Below are positions 9,859 to 10,980 of a stretch of 10,980 nt of DNA, in pieces. Within the stretch, counting starts at the first letter, position 1. Each line of letters opens with the position of its first letter. The stretch covers positions 1-10,980 of the forward strand of contig FLMG01001799.1 of NCBI GenBank assembly GCA_900088475.1, given 5' to 3'. A program made the position numbers and the translations under genes. Origin of the DNA: Hyphochytrium catenoides. Taxonomy: Eukaryota; Sar; Hyphochytriomycetes; Hyphochytriales; Hyphochytriaceae. The notes below the pieces were generated by a model that saw only the letters and a program-made list of their open reading frames with translations, was not told where the DNA came from and searched no databases.

Positions 9859-10347
9859 ATGCAGGCACGTCGGTACCTCGAAGAGCCTGCCGTGTATAGT
9901 ACAGAGTACTGCTCGCGGTACTACTACAGGCCGTGGCAGGTACGAGAAGATACCAAAGACACCATGAAGACGACGGAAGGAGGAAAGATCGTGGGTGCGT
10001 CACGAGAAAGAAGAGCGCCGACGGCCGACGGCCGACGATGGACGACGACGAGCGAGGAGAGAAGCTCCTCCGTCGTCCACCCTTCTTTTTCCTCCTCCTC
10101 CTCGTCTTCTCCTTACCTCTCCGCCATCGCTCCACGGCCGCACGCTAATACTAGTTCAGCCACGCACCGCGGCGCTCATCATCATAATCATCCTTTTTCT
10201 TCTTTCATGTTCTTCCTCGTCATCATGCAGTTCTTACAGCTAGCGTCATCTTCTCTTTCTCTTCTTCTAGCATCATAATGTGGGCTGGGTACAAGCAGTC
10301 CATTGATCTTGTAAGAAGAATACCAGGAGCAAAGACAGAGGAGAAGA
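9859..10347 (+). other. CT-rich low-complexity region with short tandem repeats
   Basis: This stretch is dominated on the plus strand by CCT/CTT/TCT runs, with several long overlapping open frames on both strands that are by-products of low complexity. At 10017-10037 there are three exact copies of GCCGACG, followed by GAC triplets. Near 10083-10112 there is a (TCC)n-like tract. It may be the 5' UTR or promoter of the downstream plus-strand frame, but no splice or start evidence fixes that. Confidence 0.5.
10017..10037 (+). repeat. Triple tandem GCCGACG
   Basis: Three perfect, adjacent 7-bp units are followed by ATG and four GAC-type triplets. The unit length is not a multiple of three, so it is unlikely to be maintained by coding constraint. 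Confidence 0.8.
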
Positions 10348-10980
10348 ATGACGAAGAAGAATCCAATCCCTTTGCAAAATGGGTCGTCAACAACAAGGAA
10401 GCAGCAACAACAACAAGCGGTTGTCCAAGGACCTCTTTACAAGTTCTTTACTGTGCTTCCCCCCGTCACCACCATTTCTTGTCCCCCTTCAGCCCAGTCA
10501 TCATCATCAGCAGCAGCTTTACTCCCTTTTCCTCATCCTTCTCCTCCTCCTCCTGCTAGCAAAACCTCCGGTGGCGTCTCCTCGTCCTCGTCAAACAAAG
10601 AGATTATTACTGCAGTAGCAGTCGACGATGCGGCTACTATTGCCAAGGACGCTGAAAGCAGAAGCAGTAGTACCTTCTCTGCGGGAAGGACAAAGGTGTC
10701 GTCGGATTGGCGAGATGCTAACCTTCTAGAGCGAGTGTCTAAGCATAGACATGAGTCCGGGCGCTCACAGGGCTAATTAGCTGAAGCGATTGGCATAAGC
10801 AAGCAGTGTCTCTATCAATATATGAGAAATGAGAACTCAGCTTGCAAGCCGCTTGGAATGCTTGCAGTGAAAAACATAGAACAGAGACTGCGGGTTTATT
10901 TTCGGGGAGTAGCTGCTCCCGAGCCAGCTTCGGTTCTTGTAGAGAGGCAGAGAGCAGAGGAACGTCGGCTTGCATCTCAA
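10348..10980 (+). pseudogene. Low-complexity protein with a helix-turn-helix, interrupted by an in-frame TAA; runs off the right edge
   Basis: From the ATG at 10348 (agaagaATGACG) the frame encodes 142 residues. A Ser/Gln/Pro-rich head (QQQQQ, polySer, PSPPPP) is followed by a charged helix LLERVSKHRHESGRSQG, then TAA at 10774-10776. The same frame continues without another stop for 68 codons to the window edge, starting LAEAIGISKQCLYQYMRNE. Together the parts read as one DNA-binding helix-turn-helix of the XRE/Cro kind: helix 1 before the stop, recognition pair SQ-LAEAIGI-SKQCLYQYM across it. Only one codon is wrong. No GT-AG intron that removes the TAA keeps the frame. Possible explanations are a disabling mutation, a sequencing error, stop readthrough, or a missed splice. 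The family and target are not recognised. Confidence 0.5.

Noticed and set aside
10774-10776. Reassignment of TAA to a sense codon
   Set aside because: The dehydratase and the secreted-protein genes both end in TAA right after their natural C-termini. The other coding exons contain no in-frame TAA.

Overview
The window comes from an intron-rich eukaryotic nuclear genome. Two genes can be rebuilt exon by exon from conserved protein motifs, and all of their introns have GT...AG ends. Those in the first gene are about 57-150 bp and those in the second 94-226 bp. Short dense introns and small intergenic gaps suggest a microbial eukaryote such as a fungus, alga or stramenopile. The sequence does not settle which one. 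TAA is used as a normal stop in two intact genes, so the standard code is assumed.

Layout. (1) 1-3241, minus strand: the 5' two-thirds or so of a 12-exon-plus gene for an adenylation-domain / carrier-protein enzyme of the beta-alanine-activating (AASDH/ACSF4) type. Its C-terminal PQQ-type repeat region begins in the last visible exon and runs off the left edge. (2) 3242-4305: intergenic, with a very short upstream ORF touching the start codon of the first gene, an imperfect direct duplication (3959-4274) and an ATG-less, exon-like open frame in the same stretch. (3) 4306-5860, minus: a complete four-exon gene for a stand-alone nucleotide-sugar 4,6-dehydratase (RmlB/TGDS type, 371 residues). 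(4) 5861-7286: mostly noncoding, with one exon-like minus-strand open stretch at 6389-6748 that I cannot assign. (5) 7287-8078, minus: an intronless gene for a secreted 263-residue protein made of two matching six-cysteine units. (6) 8079-9858: mostly noncoding, with a candidate spliced micropeptide gene on the plus strand. (7) 9859-10980, plus: CT-rich low-complexity sequence leading into an open frame whose Ser/Gln/Pro-rich head runs, across an in-frame TAA, into a well-formed helix-turn-helix that continues past the right edge.

The three confident genes all lie on the minus strand. They have no obvious shared pathway: amino-acid activation, nucleotide-sugar metabolism and a secreted protein. 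No operon-like logic or metabolic cluster is claimed. The most unusual items are the beta-amino-acid-type pocket of the adenylation domain, the helix-turn-helix interrupted by a single stop codon, the duplicated exon-like repeat at 3959-4274, and the doubled cysteine-rich secreted protein of no recognised family.
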